From Lachnospiraceae bacterium YSD2013 (GTDB taxonomy: Bacteria; Bacillota; Clostridia; Lachnospirales; Lachnospiraceae): a DNA stretch of 64,000 nt. The stretch covers positions 62,001-126,000 of the forward strand of contig FMTX01000011.1 in NCBI GenBank assembly GCA_900100895.1. Reading direction: 5' to 3'. Made by a program: the position numbers and the translations under genes. Below, one piece after another: positions 18,383 through 25,535 of this stretch. Positions within the stretch are counted from its first letter, which is position 1; every line of letters begins with the position of its first letter. The notes beneath the pieces are model-generated. The model did not search any database. It had not been told where the DNA came from and was given only the letters and a program-made list of their open reading frames with translations.

Positions 18383-19632
18383 AGAGAAGAATAGTTGCTT
18401 TATTTTCCATCCTTGTTCTTTTGCTACTTACGCTCGTTCCCGGCGGACGTGCATATGCGTCCAAGCCTCTTGACGAGATACTTGATTACGAGATTACAAT
18501 TGACGTCAATGAAGACGCCACCCTTAACATGCACTACCACATCGACTGGAAGGTGCTTGATTCCACATCCGAGGGACCGCTTGAGTGGGTGCAGATCGGT
18601 ATTCCGAACTCACACTACATTTCGTGTACTTCTGATTCCGACTCGGTAAGAAGCATTAAGGCGACTTCCGGAAGCGGTCAGTATGTGGCCAAGATTTACT
18701 TTGATAAGAAGTATTACAAGGATGAGGTGGTTTCTTTTGACTTCGACCTTGTGCAGGACTACATGTACGAGATGAACGTGCTTACCGAAGGCGAGACGGT
18801 TTATTACTTCACGCCCGGATGGTTCGACGGTATTCAGGTTGATAATGTTGTAGTGCGCTGGAACACCGATAAGGCTATCGGCAACAGCAGCGGTGCGGTT
18901 GTGGACGGCGATTACTTCGTGTGGAGCGGTTCGCTTTCCGCAGGCGAGAAGTTTAAGGAAGTAAGCGTAACTTACGAGACTTCGGCATATTCCTTCAACG
19001 AAGATAAGTATGCTGAGGACTACAGCGATTACAACAAGAGCAATAATGGCAATTACAATAATAACTACAGTAACAGCTACAGCAGCAACGACTATGACGG
19101 TCCCGGGTCGGCTATCGCCGGAATGATGGTAATCGGTTTTATTGTATTTATATTTGCCAAGATCGGTAACGCCATCAAATACTCCTCGGGAAGCGGATTT
19201 AAGGGTGAGACCAAGAAGCAGATTAAGCGTACGCTTATCAAGTATTATCCTACCTGTCCCGGTTGCGGCGCTGCTCGTCCCGAGGGTAAAGAAAAGTGTG
19301 ATTACTGTGGCAGAAGCTTCATCGAAAGCGAAGAAGTTATTGAGGAGAAAGAAATCAAGGAGCCTTCCAAGTACAGCTCCGAAGGTTTATTCAGATACGG
19401 CGATTCGCCCAACACTTACGTGCGCGTACACGTAACACACGTGCCCGTATCGCGTCCTCGCAGCTCCTGCGTGCACAGTTCCTGCGCTCACAGCTCCTGT
19501 GCATGTGCACATTCCTGTGCTTGCGCCTGCGCATGTGCCTGCGCCGGCGGCGGTCGTGCAGGCTGCTCCACCAAGGACTTCTACAACACCAATTTGAAGC
19601 TTAAGCAGCTACAGAGAAAGAAACGTAAATAA
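18379..19632 (+). CDS. Membrane protein with zinc ribbon and Cys/His/Ala/Ser-rich tail
   Basis: A 417-residue protein. Signal peptide residues 1-27 (ending AYA-S), an extracytoplasmic domain (about 28-205) similar in character to DUF2207 N-termini, an Asn/Tyr/Ser-rich linker (about 206-243), one transmembrane helix (about 246-262), then a cytoplasmic zinc ribbon (C293-x2-C296, C307-x2-C310). The C-terminal 364-396 segment holds ten cysteines, first as SSCxH repeats and then as an alternating Cys-Ala run, ending GGGRAGCS. The start at 18379 is fixed by AAGGAGG and by ATGA overlap with the radical SAM gene. DUF2207-type proteins often end in Gly-rich tails; a Cys-rich one next to a radical SAM enzyme is unusual. 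Function unknown. Confidence 0.8.
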   Translation: MKRRIVALFSILVLLLLTLVPGGRAYASKPLDEILDYEITIDVNEDATLNMHYHIDWKVLDSTSEGPLEWVQIGIPNSHYISCTSDSDSVRSIKATSGSGQYVAKIYFDKKYYKDEVVSFDFDLVQDYMYEMNVLTEGETVYYFTPGWFDGIQVDNVVVRWNTDKAIGNSSGAVVDGDYFVWSGSLSAGEKFKEVSVTYETSAYSFNEDKYAEDYSDYNKSNNGNYNNNYSNSYSSNDYDGPGSAIAGMMVIGFIVFIFAKIGNAIKYSSGSGFKGETKKQIKRTLIKYYPTCPGCGAARPEGKEKCDYCGRSFIESEEVIEEKEIKEPSKYSSEGLFRYGDSPNTYVRVHVTHVPVSRPRSSCVHSSCAHSSCACAHSCACACACACAGGGRAGCSTKDFYNTNLKLKQLQRKKRK

Positions 19633-19646
19633 ACTGAAATTCTTTC

Positions 19647-19675
19647 TTGACTTATTAATATAGCTATGGTAATAT
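19647..19675 (+). promoter_or_regulatory. Promoter of tRNA-Arg
   Basis: TTGACT (19647-19652), 17-base spacer, TAATAT (19670-19675). A short leader with a TGCCGT/ACGGCA hairpin (19684-19700) precedes the mature tRNA 5' end. Confidence 0.75.
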
Positions 19676-19709
19676 CATTCTCGTGCCGTGAGAAACGGCA
19701 TGAGAAAAT

Positions 19710-19783
19710 GTGTGTGTAGCTCAGCTGGATAGAGCGTCTGGCTACGGACCAGAAGGTCGAGGGTTCGAATCCTTTCACACACG
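19710..19783 (+). tRNA. tRNA-Arg (anticodon ACG)
   Basis: A full cloverleaf can be drawn: acceptor GTGTGTG / CACACAC, D-stem GCTC / GAGC, anticodon stem TCTGG / CCAGA around loop CTACGGA (anticodon ACG, reading CGN after A34 deamination), variable AGGTC, and T-arm GAGGG-TTCGAAT-CCTTT with wobble pairs. The discriminator is G and CCA is not encoded. It has its own promoter and an immediate terminator. The weak T-stem comes from the same 14 bases that are repeated downstream. Confidence 0.95.
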
Positions 19784-19790
19784 TTGATTT

Positions 19791-19823
19791 AAAAGACTCG
19801 AGTTAATAACTCGAGTCTTTTTT
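19791..19823 (+). terminator. Rho-independent terminator of tRNA-Arg
   Basis: AAAAGACTCGAGT / ACTCGAGTCTTTT, 13-bp stem with TAATA loop and T run to 19823. First of three similar terminators in this gap. Confidence 0.92.
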
Positions 19824-19836
19824 CGTTTACGTTACA

Positions 19837-19927
19837 GGATTCGAACCTACCGGGTTCGGTCTACGTTTCACTTCGGTCGGCGCTGAACAAAGGTCCCCCG
19901 GACCTTTAGCGCCCTTTCACACACGTA
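19837..19927. repeat. 91-bp tRNA-associated hairpin repeat, copy 1
   Basis: Begins GGATTCGAACCT, the reverse complement of a tRNA T-arm, and ends CCTTTCACACACGTA, which repeats the 3' end of tRNA-Arg in direct orientation. The interior forms a hairpin: GGCGCT / AGCGCC enclosing AAAGGTCC / GGACCTTT with a CCC loop and a GAAC bulge (19879-19913). Copy 2 lies exactly 136 bases downstream and differs at only four positions that I can find. Confidence 0.9.
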
Positions 19928-19931
19928 CATC

Positions 19932-19962
19932 AAGGACTTGAGAATATCTCAAGTCCTTTTTT
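19932..19962 (+). terminator. Terminator after repeat copy 1
   Basis: AAGGACTTGAG / CTCAAGTCCTT, 11-bp stem with AATAT loop and a T run. It occupies the same position relative to the CACACACGT motif as the tRNA terminator does. Confidence 0.88.
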
Positions 19963-19972
19963 GTCGTGTATG

Positions 19973-20063
19973 GGATTCGAACCTGCCGGGTTCGGTCTAC
20001 ATTTCATTTCGGTCGGCGCTGAACAAAGGTCCCCCGGACCTTTAGCGCCCTTTCACACATGTA
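19973..20063. repeat. 91-bp tRNA-associated hairpin repeat, copy 2
   Basis: Same length and order as copy 1: inverted T-arm sequence, GGCGCT/AGCGCC and AAAGGTCC/GGACCTTT hairpin, then CCTTTCACACATGTA. The hairpin stem is identical in both copies; changes are in the flanks. Confidence 0.9.
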
Positions 20064-20070
20064 TACCTAT

Positions 20071-20101
20071 AAAGACTCAGGCTTGCTCCTGAGTCTTTTT
20101 T
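20071..20101 (+). terminator. Terminator after repeat copy 2
   Basis: AAAGACTCAGG / CCTGAGTCTTT, 11-bp stem with CTTGCT loop and TTTTTT. Third terminator of the tRNA-linked series. The stretch 20102-20211 beyond it holds only the promoter of the next gene. Confidence 0.88.
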
Positions 20102-20152
20102 GCTATTGCAACTATGGGAACAATTTATTAATGATTTATTGAAAAAAGTCAT

Positions 20153-20181
20153 TTCATGCGCAACCTAGAATGTGATACTAT
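20153..20181 (+). promoter_or_regulatory. Predicted promoter of the DUF362 gene
   Basis: TTCATG (20153-20158), 17-base spacer, TACTAT (20176-20181) preceded by TGA as extended -10; GGAGG and ATG follow at 20212. Confidence 0.55.
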
Positions 20182-20211
20182 TTAATCAAGATTATCAGAC
20201 GGAGGTTACAT

Positions 20212-21336
20212 ATGGATAAACCCAAAGTATATTTTACGGATTTCAGAACCGTTCTCGGAGTGAGCTTGCCTGCTAAGCTTCAGAAGCTTATAAAGCTTGC
20301 GGGAATCGGCTCCATAGATTTTAACGGTAAGTTTGTGGCTATCAAGATGCATTTCGGAGAGCTTGGCAACCTTGCTTACTTAAGACCCAATTATGCTAAG
20401 GCCGTTGCGGATGTTGTTAAGGAGCTTGGAGGCTTACCGTTCCTTACCGACTGTAATACACTTTATCCCGGCAGCCGTAAGCACGCGCTTGAGCACCTCG
20501 ACTGTGCCAATATCAACGGTTTTAATACGATTACCACGGGCTGTCAGATTATTATTGCCGACGGTCTCAGAGGAACGGATGATATAGCTGTACCGGTTCC
20601 TAACGGTGAGTACTGCAAGGAAGCATATATCGGCCGTGCGGTTATGGATGCGGATATTGTTATTTCGCTCAATCACTTTAAGGGACATGAGCAGGCAGGC
20701 TTCGGTGGTGCCATTAAGAATATAGGTATGGGATGCGGAAGCCGTGCGGGCAAGATGCAGCAGCACAACAGCGGACATCCTCACGTAATTACCGAGAAGT
20801 GTAAGGGCTGTCGCAGATGCGCCCATGAATGCGGATCGGACGCAATCATATATGAAGGCAACAAGGCAAGAATCGATACGGAAATTTGTAAAGGCTGTGG
20901 TCGCTGCATCGGCGCGTGTGCTTTTGACGCCATCAGAAACGACAACTGGGATGCACCTCAGATGTTAGGCCGAAAGATGGCCGAGTACACATCTGCGGTT
21001 ATAAGCGGCAGACCGAACTTCCACATCAGCCTTATCACCGACGTATCGCCCAATTGCGACTGCCACGGAGAGAATGATGCGCCTATTCTTCCCGACATCG
21101 GAATGTTAGCATCCTTTGACCCTGTAGCGCTCGATCAGGCCTGCGTAGACTTATGTCAGAAAGCGGAGCCTATCCGTAACAGCCAGCTCGGCGACAACAT
21201 GGCCAAAGAACACTTCCACGACCACGGCGACGTATGGCACAACAGCAATCCCAATGTCGCATGGGAAGAGACTCTTGAACATGCTGAGAAAATCGGCGTA
21301 GGCACAAGAGAGTACGAACTTGTGATAATGAAATAG
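20212..21336 (+). CDS. DUF362 protein with two 4Fe-4S clusters
   Basis: A 374-residue cytoplasmic protein. The DUF362 domain takes the N-terminal half and the C-terminal part, and a 2x[4Fe-4S] ferredoxin module is inserted at about 190-245: C197, C200, C203, C207 (CKGCRRCAHEC) and C226, C229, C232, C236 (CKGCGRCIGAC). This layout is common in anaerobes and suggests an electron-transfer or redox-linked enzyme; no reaction is established for this type as far as I know. It has its own promoter and ends just before a strong hairpin. Confidence 0.88.
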   Translation: MDKPKVYFTDFRTVLGVSLPAKLQKLIKLAGIGSIDFNGKFVAIKMHFGELGNLAYLRPNYAKAVADVVKELGGLPFLTDCNTLYPGSRKHALEHLDCANINGFNTITTGCQIIIADGLRGTDDIAVPVPNGEYCKEAYIGRAVMDADIVISLNHFKGHEQAGFGGAIKNIGMGCGSRAGKMQQHNSGHPHVITEKCKGCRRCAHECGSDAIIYEGNKARIDTEICKGCGRCIGACAFDAIRNDNWDAPQMLGRKMAEYTSAVISGRPNFHISLITDVSPNCDCHGENDAPILPDIGMLASFDPVALDQACVDLCQKAEPIRNSQLGDNMAKEHFHDHGDVWHNSNPNVAWEETLEHAEKIGVGTREYELVIMK

Positions 21337-21347
21337 AATGCTTAGAA

Positions 21348-21375
21348 ATGGCGAGAATCCGGCGATTCTCGCCAT
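21348..21375 (+). terminator. Strong hairpin after the DUF362 gene
   Basis: ATGGCGAGAATC / GATTCTCGCCAT, perfect 12-bp stem with CGGC loop. No T run follows, so it may stabilise the transcript end or work weakly as a terminator. Confidence 0.6.
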
Positions 21376-21394
21376 AATAGATTGTGCTTTGACC

Positions 21395-21418
21395 TCATGC
21401 ATATGATAATGTGCATGA
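21395..21418. promoter_or_regulatory. Candidate operator upstream of the XRE gene
   Basis: TCATGCA-N10-TGCATGA inverted repeat just before the ribosome site of the XRE regulator. The same TCATGC/GCATGA half-sites recur upstream of the following gene (22362-22381). Autoregulation is inference. Confidence 0.4.
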
Positions 21419-21432
21419 AAGGAGTGGTACTC

Positions 21433-22317
21433 ATGGACAAAGAAAAAACAGGACAGTTGATTAAAGAAGCAAGAATCAGAAACAAACTTACGCAGGCTGA
21501 ACTTGGCGATATGTTGGGGGTGACCAATAAAGCGGTATCAAGGTGGGAAAAAGGAGAGAGCTTCCCTGACGTGGGCGTGCTTGAGGCACTTTCAAATGCG
21601 TTAAACATTAAAATTGAAGACATCGTCACCGGCGGTGAACAGGGCGAAGACATTTCAAGGACACTTACCGACCTCGTAAATACCGTTAAGCTTCAGAGGC
21701 GACAGTTAAGTCGTCAAAAGAAAAAACAAATTGTTTTATCGATAGTATTTCTTATTTATATCGGCTTATCGGTCTATCCCAAGTTGATGGCTTATTTGGG
21801 CAGGTCCATAGATATAGTTAACGGCATAGTCTTGCTCATGGCGGCAATGTTTGTTTTTCTTTTGGTGATATCTCCCAAAGGCATACCTGCAGAGAAGAGT
21901 GCATCAAGATTCGATGTGATCATAAGTGTGATACCCGTTCTGACAGGTTTATATGCAATAATTCTTATGGGAATGACCCTAATTACGTTAAGTAAAGGCC
22001 AAAGACCCTTTGGAATAGAACCACACCACGTAGGACCATTTTTAAGCAATCAGCTTCTTGTGATTTTTATTGTGAATGTATGTTATACAGCATTGCTTGT
22101 GTTTTCAAGCATCAGAAACAACGAACACGTCGGAAGAATAGCCTATATTGCTGCCGGCGCATTCAATCTGGCGACTTGTTACACAAATATGCTATGTAAT
22201 ATGGCGAGCGCAGAAGCGGGTTGGAATCTCTTTGTGATGACGACGATAGAGGTTACGGCAGTGGTAATTGTGGCCATAGTGGCGGATATAATTATGAATA
22301 AACGTAGAAAGAGCTAA
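21433..22317 (+). CDS. XRE-family HTH regulator with membrane domain
   Basis: A 294-residue protein. Residues 6-62 form a Cro/CI helix-turn-helix (IKEARIRNKLTQAELGDMLG, then VSRWEKGESFPD). A basic linker leads to about five hydrophobic segments (from about 98 to 288), so the DNA-binding domain is held at the membrane. The start at 21433 is chosen for AAAGGAG eight bases upstream; an in-frame ATG at 21382 lies in the operator region. Such HTH-membrane proteins are common in Clostridia and usually unassigned. The signal sensed is unknown. Confidence 0.85.
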   Translation: MDKEKTGQLIKEARIRNKLTQAELGDMLGVTNKAVSRWEKGESFPDVGVLEALSNALNIKIEDIVTGGEQGEDISRTLTDLVNTVKLQRRQLSRQKKKQIVLSIVFLIYIGLSVYPKLMAYLGRSIDIVNGIVLLMAAMFVFLLVISPKGIPAEKSASRFDVIISVIPVLTGLYAIILMGMTLITLSKGQRPFGIEPHHVGPFLSNQLLVIFIVNVCYTALLVFSSIRNNEHVGRIAYIAAGAFNLATCYTNMLCNMASAEAGWNLFVMTTIEVTAVVIVAIVADIIMNKRRKS

Positions 22318-22361
22318 AGTTTCAGCCGCATTCTGCCGATAACCTATATGGATGATTATAC

Positions 22362-22381
22362 GCATGAAACGGATTTCATGC
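22362..22381. promoter_or_regulatory. Palindrome between the XRE gene and the coiled-coil gene
   Basis: GCATGAAA / TTTCATGC, perfect 8-bp arms around CGGA. It contains the GCATGA and TCATGC half-sites also present at 21395-21418, so it may be a second site for the XRE regulator. Confidence 0.4.
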
Positions 22382-22403
22382 ACATTCACATGGAGGTGGA
22401 GAT

Positions 22404-22997
22404 ATGAAAATAGCTGAGGCACAGCCGACTTATTATGCCAACAGGAAGCAACTGGTAGAGCAGATACGCAGCCTTTATTCGCAGAAAGAAAAAGCAGAGG
22501 CGAAGTATAGGGTGACCGGAGATACTTCTTTTGCCGAGCAGGCGGCAACGCTTGAATTGTCGCTGGATGCGACGAACAAAGCCTTTGAAGAAAATCAGAA
22601 AGTCATCGATTCACTCATGGAGCAGTGGGTAGCCGTTAACAACATGGAAGTTGCCAAACAACAAGGCGAAGCAATGGCAGATTCGGCCGCAGAAATCGGT
22701 AAAATAATGATTGTCTTTAGAAGAATTGCTTCGGGAGACAACGTTCCTATGTACGATGAGCGTAAGCTTATGGAGTACGACGAGAAAATGTATTCAACGG
22801 CAAAGAGCATGCAGGCTCTGGCGCGACAGCTTGAAAAGCGGGAGCACAAGAATTACGACTCTCTCTGGGACGACGAAGAGAAGCCTCAGAATCCGGACCC
22901 CATGGAAATTGCAGATAACACCGAGTTTGCAGGGAAACTTCCCGATATTGAGATCCCTGAGGTTCCGGAGACCATAGGTATAGATATTGAATTATAA
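22404..22997 (+). CDS. Unknown helical protein, 197 residues
   Basis: Not recognised. Residues 1-155 look almost wholly alpha-helical with heptad-like spacing (coiled coil likely at about 15-75 and 115-150) and no signal peptide or membrane segment. The C-terminal 45 residues are acidic and proline-rich (DDEEKPQNPDP, IEIPEVPET). GGAGGTGGAGAT precedes the ATG. It follows the XRE gene on the same strand after 86 bases and has a terminator behind it. A role downstream of that regulator is possible but unproven. Confidence 0.7.
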   Translation: MKIAEAQPTYYANRKQLVEQIRSLYSQKEKAEAKYRVTGDTSFAEQAATLELSLDATNKAFEENQKVIDSLMEQWVAVNNMEVAKQQGEAMADSAAEIGKIMIVFRRIASGDNVPMYDERKLMEYDEKMYSTAKSMQALARQLEKREHKNYDSLWDDEEKPQNPDPMEIADNTEFAGKLPDIEIPEVPETIGIDIEL

Positions 22998-23007
22998 AAA
23001 AAGAAAG

Positions 23008-23040
23008 CAGGACATTTCATTTTGGAATGCCCTGTTTTTT
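23008..23040 (+). terminator. Rho-independent terminator after the helical protein gene
   Basis: CAGGACATTTC / GAATGCCCTG-type stem (one A-C mismatch, one wobble) followed by six T. Confidence 0.8.
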
Positions 23041-23057
23041 AGCTTGTCTAAAGTAAT

Positions 23058-23241
23058 TTGACTAGAAGCATGCAAAGATTTGTTCTTAGTCAATGATTTT
23101 ATGGCATTTCAGAGAAAAAGTCCCATTCAAGTTGACTAAATCCAAGTCATTCTTTTTCTTTAGTCAATAATGAAAACTGCTGCAAAGTCGAAAGAAGCAA
23201 AAACGTTGACTAACAGAGATTCTTTTGCTTGCTTTAGTCAA
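23058..23241. repeat. Array of three TTGACTA-N22-TAGTCAA palindromes, 74-bp period
   Basis: Three inverted repeats occur at 23058-23093, 23132-23167 and 23206-23241. Each is exactly 36 bases long (TTGACTA, 22 bases, TAGTCAA) and they are separated by exactly 38 bases each time. The 22-base interiors and 38-base linkers show no obvious common sequence. Units 2 and 3 extend to 9-bp arms. This fills most of the 352-base gap 22998-23349, which otherwise contains only the upstream terminator and a weak promoter for the next gene. Function unknown; protein-binding array or RNA hairpins are possible. Confidence 0.85.
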
Positions 23242-23349
23242 CAGACAGCTTTCAGAAATGAGATGAAGGCTTATCTGAACTGACAAGATATGTAAAAAAA
23301 GCAATTAATAATGTATAATTGAATTATAGCGATTATGGGGTGATAAAGC

Positions 23350-23607
23350 ATGAAAAACGTAATTCTTAGTGCGGACGGGGAACTTAAAGTATACTCGGTG
23401 CCTGACAAGATAGAGCGTGAACTGGAAGAGATTTGCATGGAGTTTTCACGCGAGGGCGGATGTTTCGATGAGGAGGACTTTGTGGAATGGCTTAACAGAT
23501 ACAAGTATCCTTATCAGAAGTCTGAGTTTGTCGAGAATATCGGCTTTATTAATGATGAGAAGGATATTCCGGCTAAGTACAGAGAATGTAAATGGTTCAA
23601 TTTTTAA
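23350..23607 (+). CDS. Unknown small acidic protein, 85 residues
   Basis: Not recognised. A compact, acidic soluble protein with aromatic residues (VEWLNRYKYPYQKSEF, ending CKWFNF) and no signal peptide. GGGGTGAT lies before the ATG, and TATAAT (23314-23319) with a poor TGTAAA -35 may be its promoter. It is the first gene after the 74-bp array and lies 9 bases before the MmcQ-Ogt gene, so both may share a transcript. Confidence 0.7.
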   Translation: MKNVILSADGELKVYSVPDKIERELEEICMEFSREGGCFDEEDFVEWLNRYKYPYQKSEFVENIGFINDEKDIPAKYRECKWFNF

Positions 23608-23616
23608 CGGGGGATT

Positions 23617-24252
23617 ATGACTGTGAGTAATATGACGACTCGTGAGGAAGCGCTTGAATACGGGCTTTCTTTGGCAGATACGTATCAGGATGCACCGTTT
23701 TCGGATTTAAACTGGCAGCTGGTGCGATATAAGGGCAATAAGAAGGCGTTTTTGTGGACGTATGAGAAGGACGGCTACATTAACCTTAATGTGAAGACGG
23801 ACCCGGACAAGGCGTTTTTCTGGAGGCAGGCTTACAAGGCGGTGGTCCCCGGGTATCATCAGAACAAGCAGCATTGGAATACGATTATTCTCGACGGAAG
23901 CATTCCCGAGAGCGATATAAAGATAATGATTGCGGAGAGCTACGACCTTGTAAGCGACAGCCCTTCAAAGCGAATTTATGAGGCGGTTAAGAAGATTCCC
24001 AAAGGCCGCGTGGCTACTTACGGACAGGTGGCTAAGATGGCGGGGGATAAGAACATGGCGCGGGCGGTAGGCAATGCGCTTCATAAGAATCCTGAGCCCG
24101 GCACGATTCCGTGCCACAGGGTGGTTAACTCAAAGGGTGAGCTGGCAGGTGCTTTTGCTTTCGGCGGAGCGGGCGTTCAGGCAGACCTTCTTGCAAAAGA
24201 AGGCGTAGTGGTAAAAGAAGGAAAAGTAGACTTAAAACAATTCGGGATTTGA
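23617..24252 (+). CDS. ogt: Fusion of MmcQ/YjbR domain and O6-methylguanine-DNA methyltransferase
   Basis: A 211-residue protein. Residues 1-110 are an MmcQ/YjbR-like domain (FSDLNWQLVRYKGNKKAFLW, then a segment rich in conserved aromatic residues). Residues 115-211 are the catalytic domain of a methylated-DNA-protein cysteine methyltransferase, with PCHRV at 165-169 (acceptor C166) and the DNA-binding helix RVATYGQVAKMAG. It repairs O6-alkylguanine by transferring the alkyl group to its own cysteine. The usual N-terminal ribonuclease-H-like domain of Ogt is absent and the MmcQ domain takes its place. The ATG follows ACGGGGGATT. Confidence 0.88.
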   Translation: MTVSNMTTREEALEYGLSLADTYQDAPFSDLNWQLVRYKGNKKAFLWTYEKDGYINLNVKTDPDKAFFWRQAYKAVVPGYHQNKQHWNTIILDGSIPESDIKIMIAESYDLVSDSPSKRIYEAVKKIPKGRVATYGQVAKMAGDKNMARAVGNALHKNPEPGTIPCHRVVNSKGELAGAFAFGGAGVQADLLAKEGVVVKEGKVDLKQFGI

Positions 24253-24258
24253 CGGAAT

Positions 24259-25500
24259 ATGCCTAAGAAAATTAATTGGAAGCTTCTGATATTCAGCGTA
24301 TCATTGTTGCTCCTTTTGATAACTGTATATTCGTATTTAAACGGTGGCGTGAAGCACGACAGTGATAAGCCCACCGCTGCAACTGTCGTTATTGAGCTGG
24401 CTCACAAGAGCGGTGACTGGTTTCACAGGACCGGCGAGAAGATTCACGATAAATACTCGGAGTGGCAGTACGAGCGCTCCCTTAAGAGAGCTTTAAAAAC
24501 GATTCCCGAAAGAATTGCCGAGGAAACAGTCAAGACCGTATATATCAAGAACATCGATTTTCACCTGGCCAAATACAGCCCGGAACTGCTTATTACCGAT
24601 GCCGATTACGAGGACCCCGTAGACATATTGATTCCTACAGGAGTCGTGGTGCCGCAGTCGGTTGACGGTACGGATTTCAGACCGTCCAAGGAACTTGTTT
24701 TTGCAACGACCGAGGCGGGGCTGTACGAGAGTCCTGCTTTTGAGGGGGAGCCTGTAAGGCGAACCGAGATGTGGGAAGAGTTCCTGCGGGTCGGAATTTC
24801 GGAAGACTGCTGTTATCAGCTTGTAAGTATGTCGGGCGAACTTTTGTACGGAAACGGCACCAATTTTCTTAGAAACCGCGAGGATATGCCGCTTACCGAG
24901 GATATCGATCTTAACGAGGAACGAGTGTCGCTGGATGTTAAGTATATCAGCCAGTTTCCGTCGCTTCCGAACGGTTGTGAGATTACGAGCCTTGCAACGG
25001 TGCTTAAATTCTACGGATATGATGTGGATAAGGACGCGCTTGCTCGCGATTACCTTAACAAGAACGAAGTGGGCAAGGCCAATTTCTACAAAGAATTTGT
25101 GGGCGACCCGGGCCAAAGAAATTCTTTCGGCTGTTATGCGCCCGTAATCGTCGAGGCTGCGAACGCTTACCTTGACAGCGCGGGAAGTCCTATGAAAGCT
25201 GTGGATTTGACAGGCTCAAGCTTTGAAGATTTGCTTATTAAAGTCAGGGAGGGCTCGCCGGTAATAGTATGGGGAGCTGCCAATATTTCTACGGAGCCGG
25301 TACTTTCCATCGAGTGGATAGTGGACGGAGAGTATCTGGTGTGGAAGACGAACCTCCATTGCATGGTGCTTATAGGATACGATACGCGCGAGAAGACGGT
25401 AATAGTGTCAGATCCCATGCGAGGCATCAAGGAATACGATATGGCGGCGTTTATTAAGAGGTACAAGCAGTTCTATTCTCAGGCAGTGGTGTTAGACTGA
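24259..25500 (+). CDS. Membrane-anchored C39-like cysteine peptidase
   Basis: A 413-residue protein. One N-terminal membrane segment (about 8-26) puts the rest outside the cell. The C-terminal peptidase_C39_2-type domain (about 225-413) has C240 in LPNGCEITSLATVL, H367 in NLHCMVLIGYD and D385 in VSDPM, the expected Cys-His-Asp set. The middle part (about 80-215) is of unknown fold. Family members are often cell-wall or peptide hydrolases, but no substrate is evident. It starts 6 bases after the MmcQ-Ogt stop, so it is probably co-transcribed. Confidence 0.82.
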   Translation: MPKKINWKLLIFSVSLLLLLITVYSYLNGGVKHDSDKPTAATVVIELAHKSGDWFHRTGEKIHDKYSEWQYERSLKRALKTIPERIAEETVKTVYIKNIDFHLAKYSPELLITDADYEDPVDILIPTGVVVPQSVDGTDFRPSKELVFATTEAGLYESPAFEGEPVRRTEMWEEFLRVGISEDCCYQLVSMSGELLYGNGTNFLRNREDMPLTEDIDLNEERVSLDVKYISQFPSLPNGCEITSLATVLKFYGYDVDKDALARDYLNKNEVGKANFYKEFVGDPGQRNSFGCYAPVIVEAANAYLDSAGSPMKAVDLTGSSFEDLLIKVREGSPVIVWGAANISTEPVLSIEWIVDGEYLVWKTNLHCMVLIGYDTREKTVIVSDPMRGIKEYDMAAFIKRYKQFYSQAVVLD

Positions 25501-25535
25501 GTTCCGTAAGGGGACATGAATTTAGGCAGTTTTAA

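Noticed and set aside
19581-19778. Minus-strand reading frame beginning MKGFEPSTFWSVARR
   Set aside because: This is the antisense of tRNA-Arg; such GFEPST peptides are a well-known annotation artefact of tRNA genes.
19837-20063. Functional tRNA genes on the minus strand within the 91-bp repeats
   Set aside because: Only a T-arm-like sequence is present; no matching acceptor stem, D-arm or anticodon arm can be drawn.
23058-23241. CRISPR-like array
   Set aside because: The repeated parts are only seven bases and inverted, not 23-40-base direct repeats, and no cas gene is in the window.
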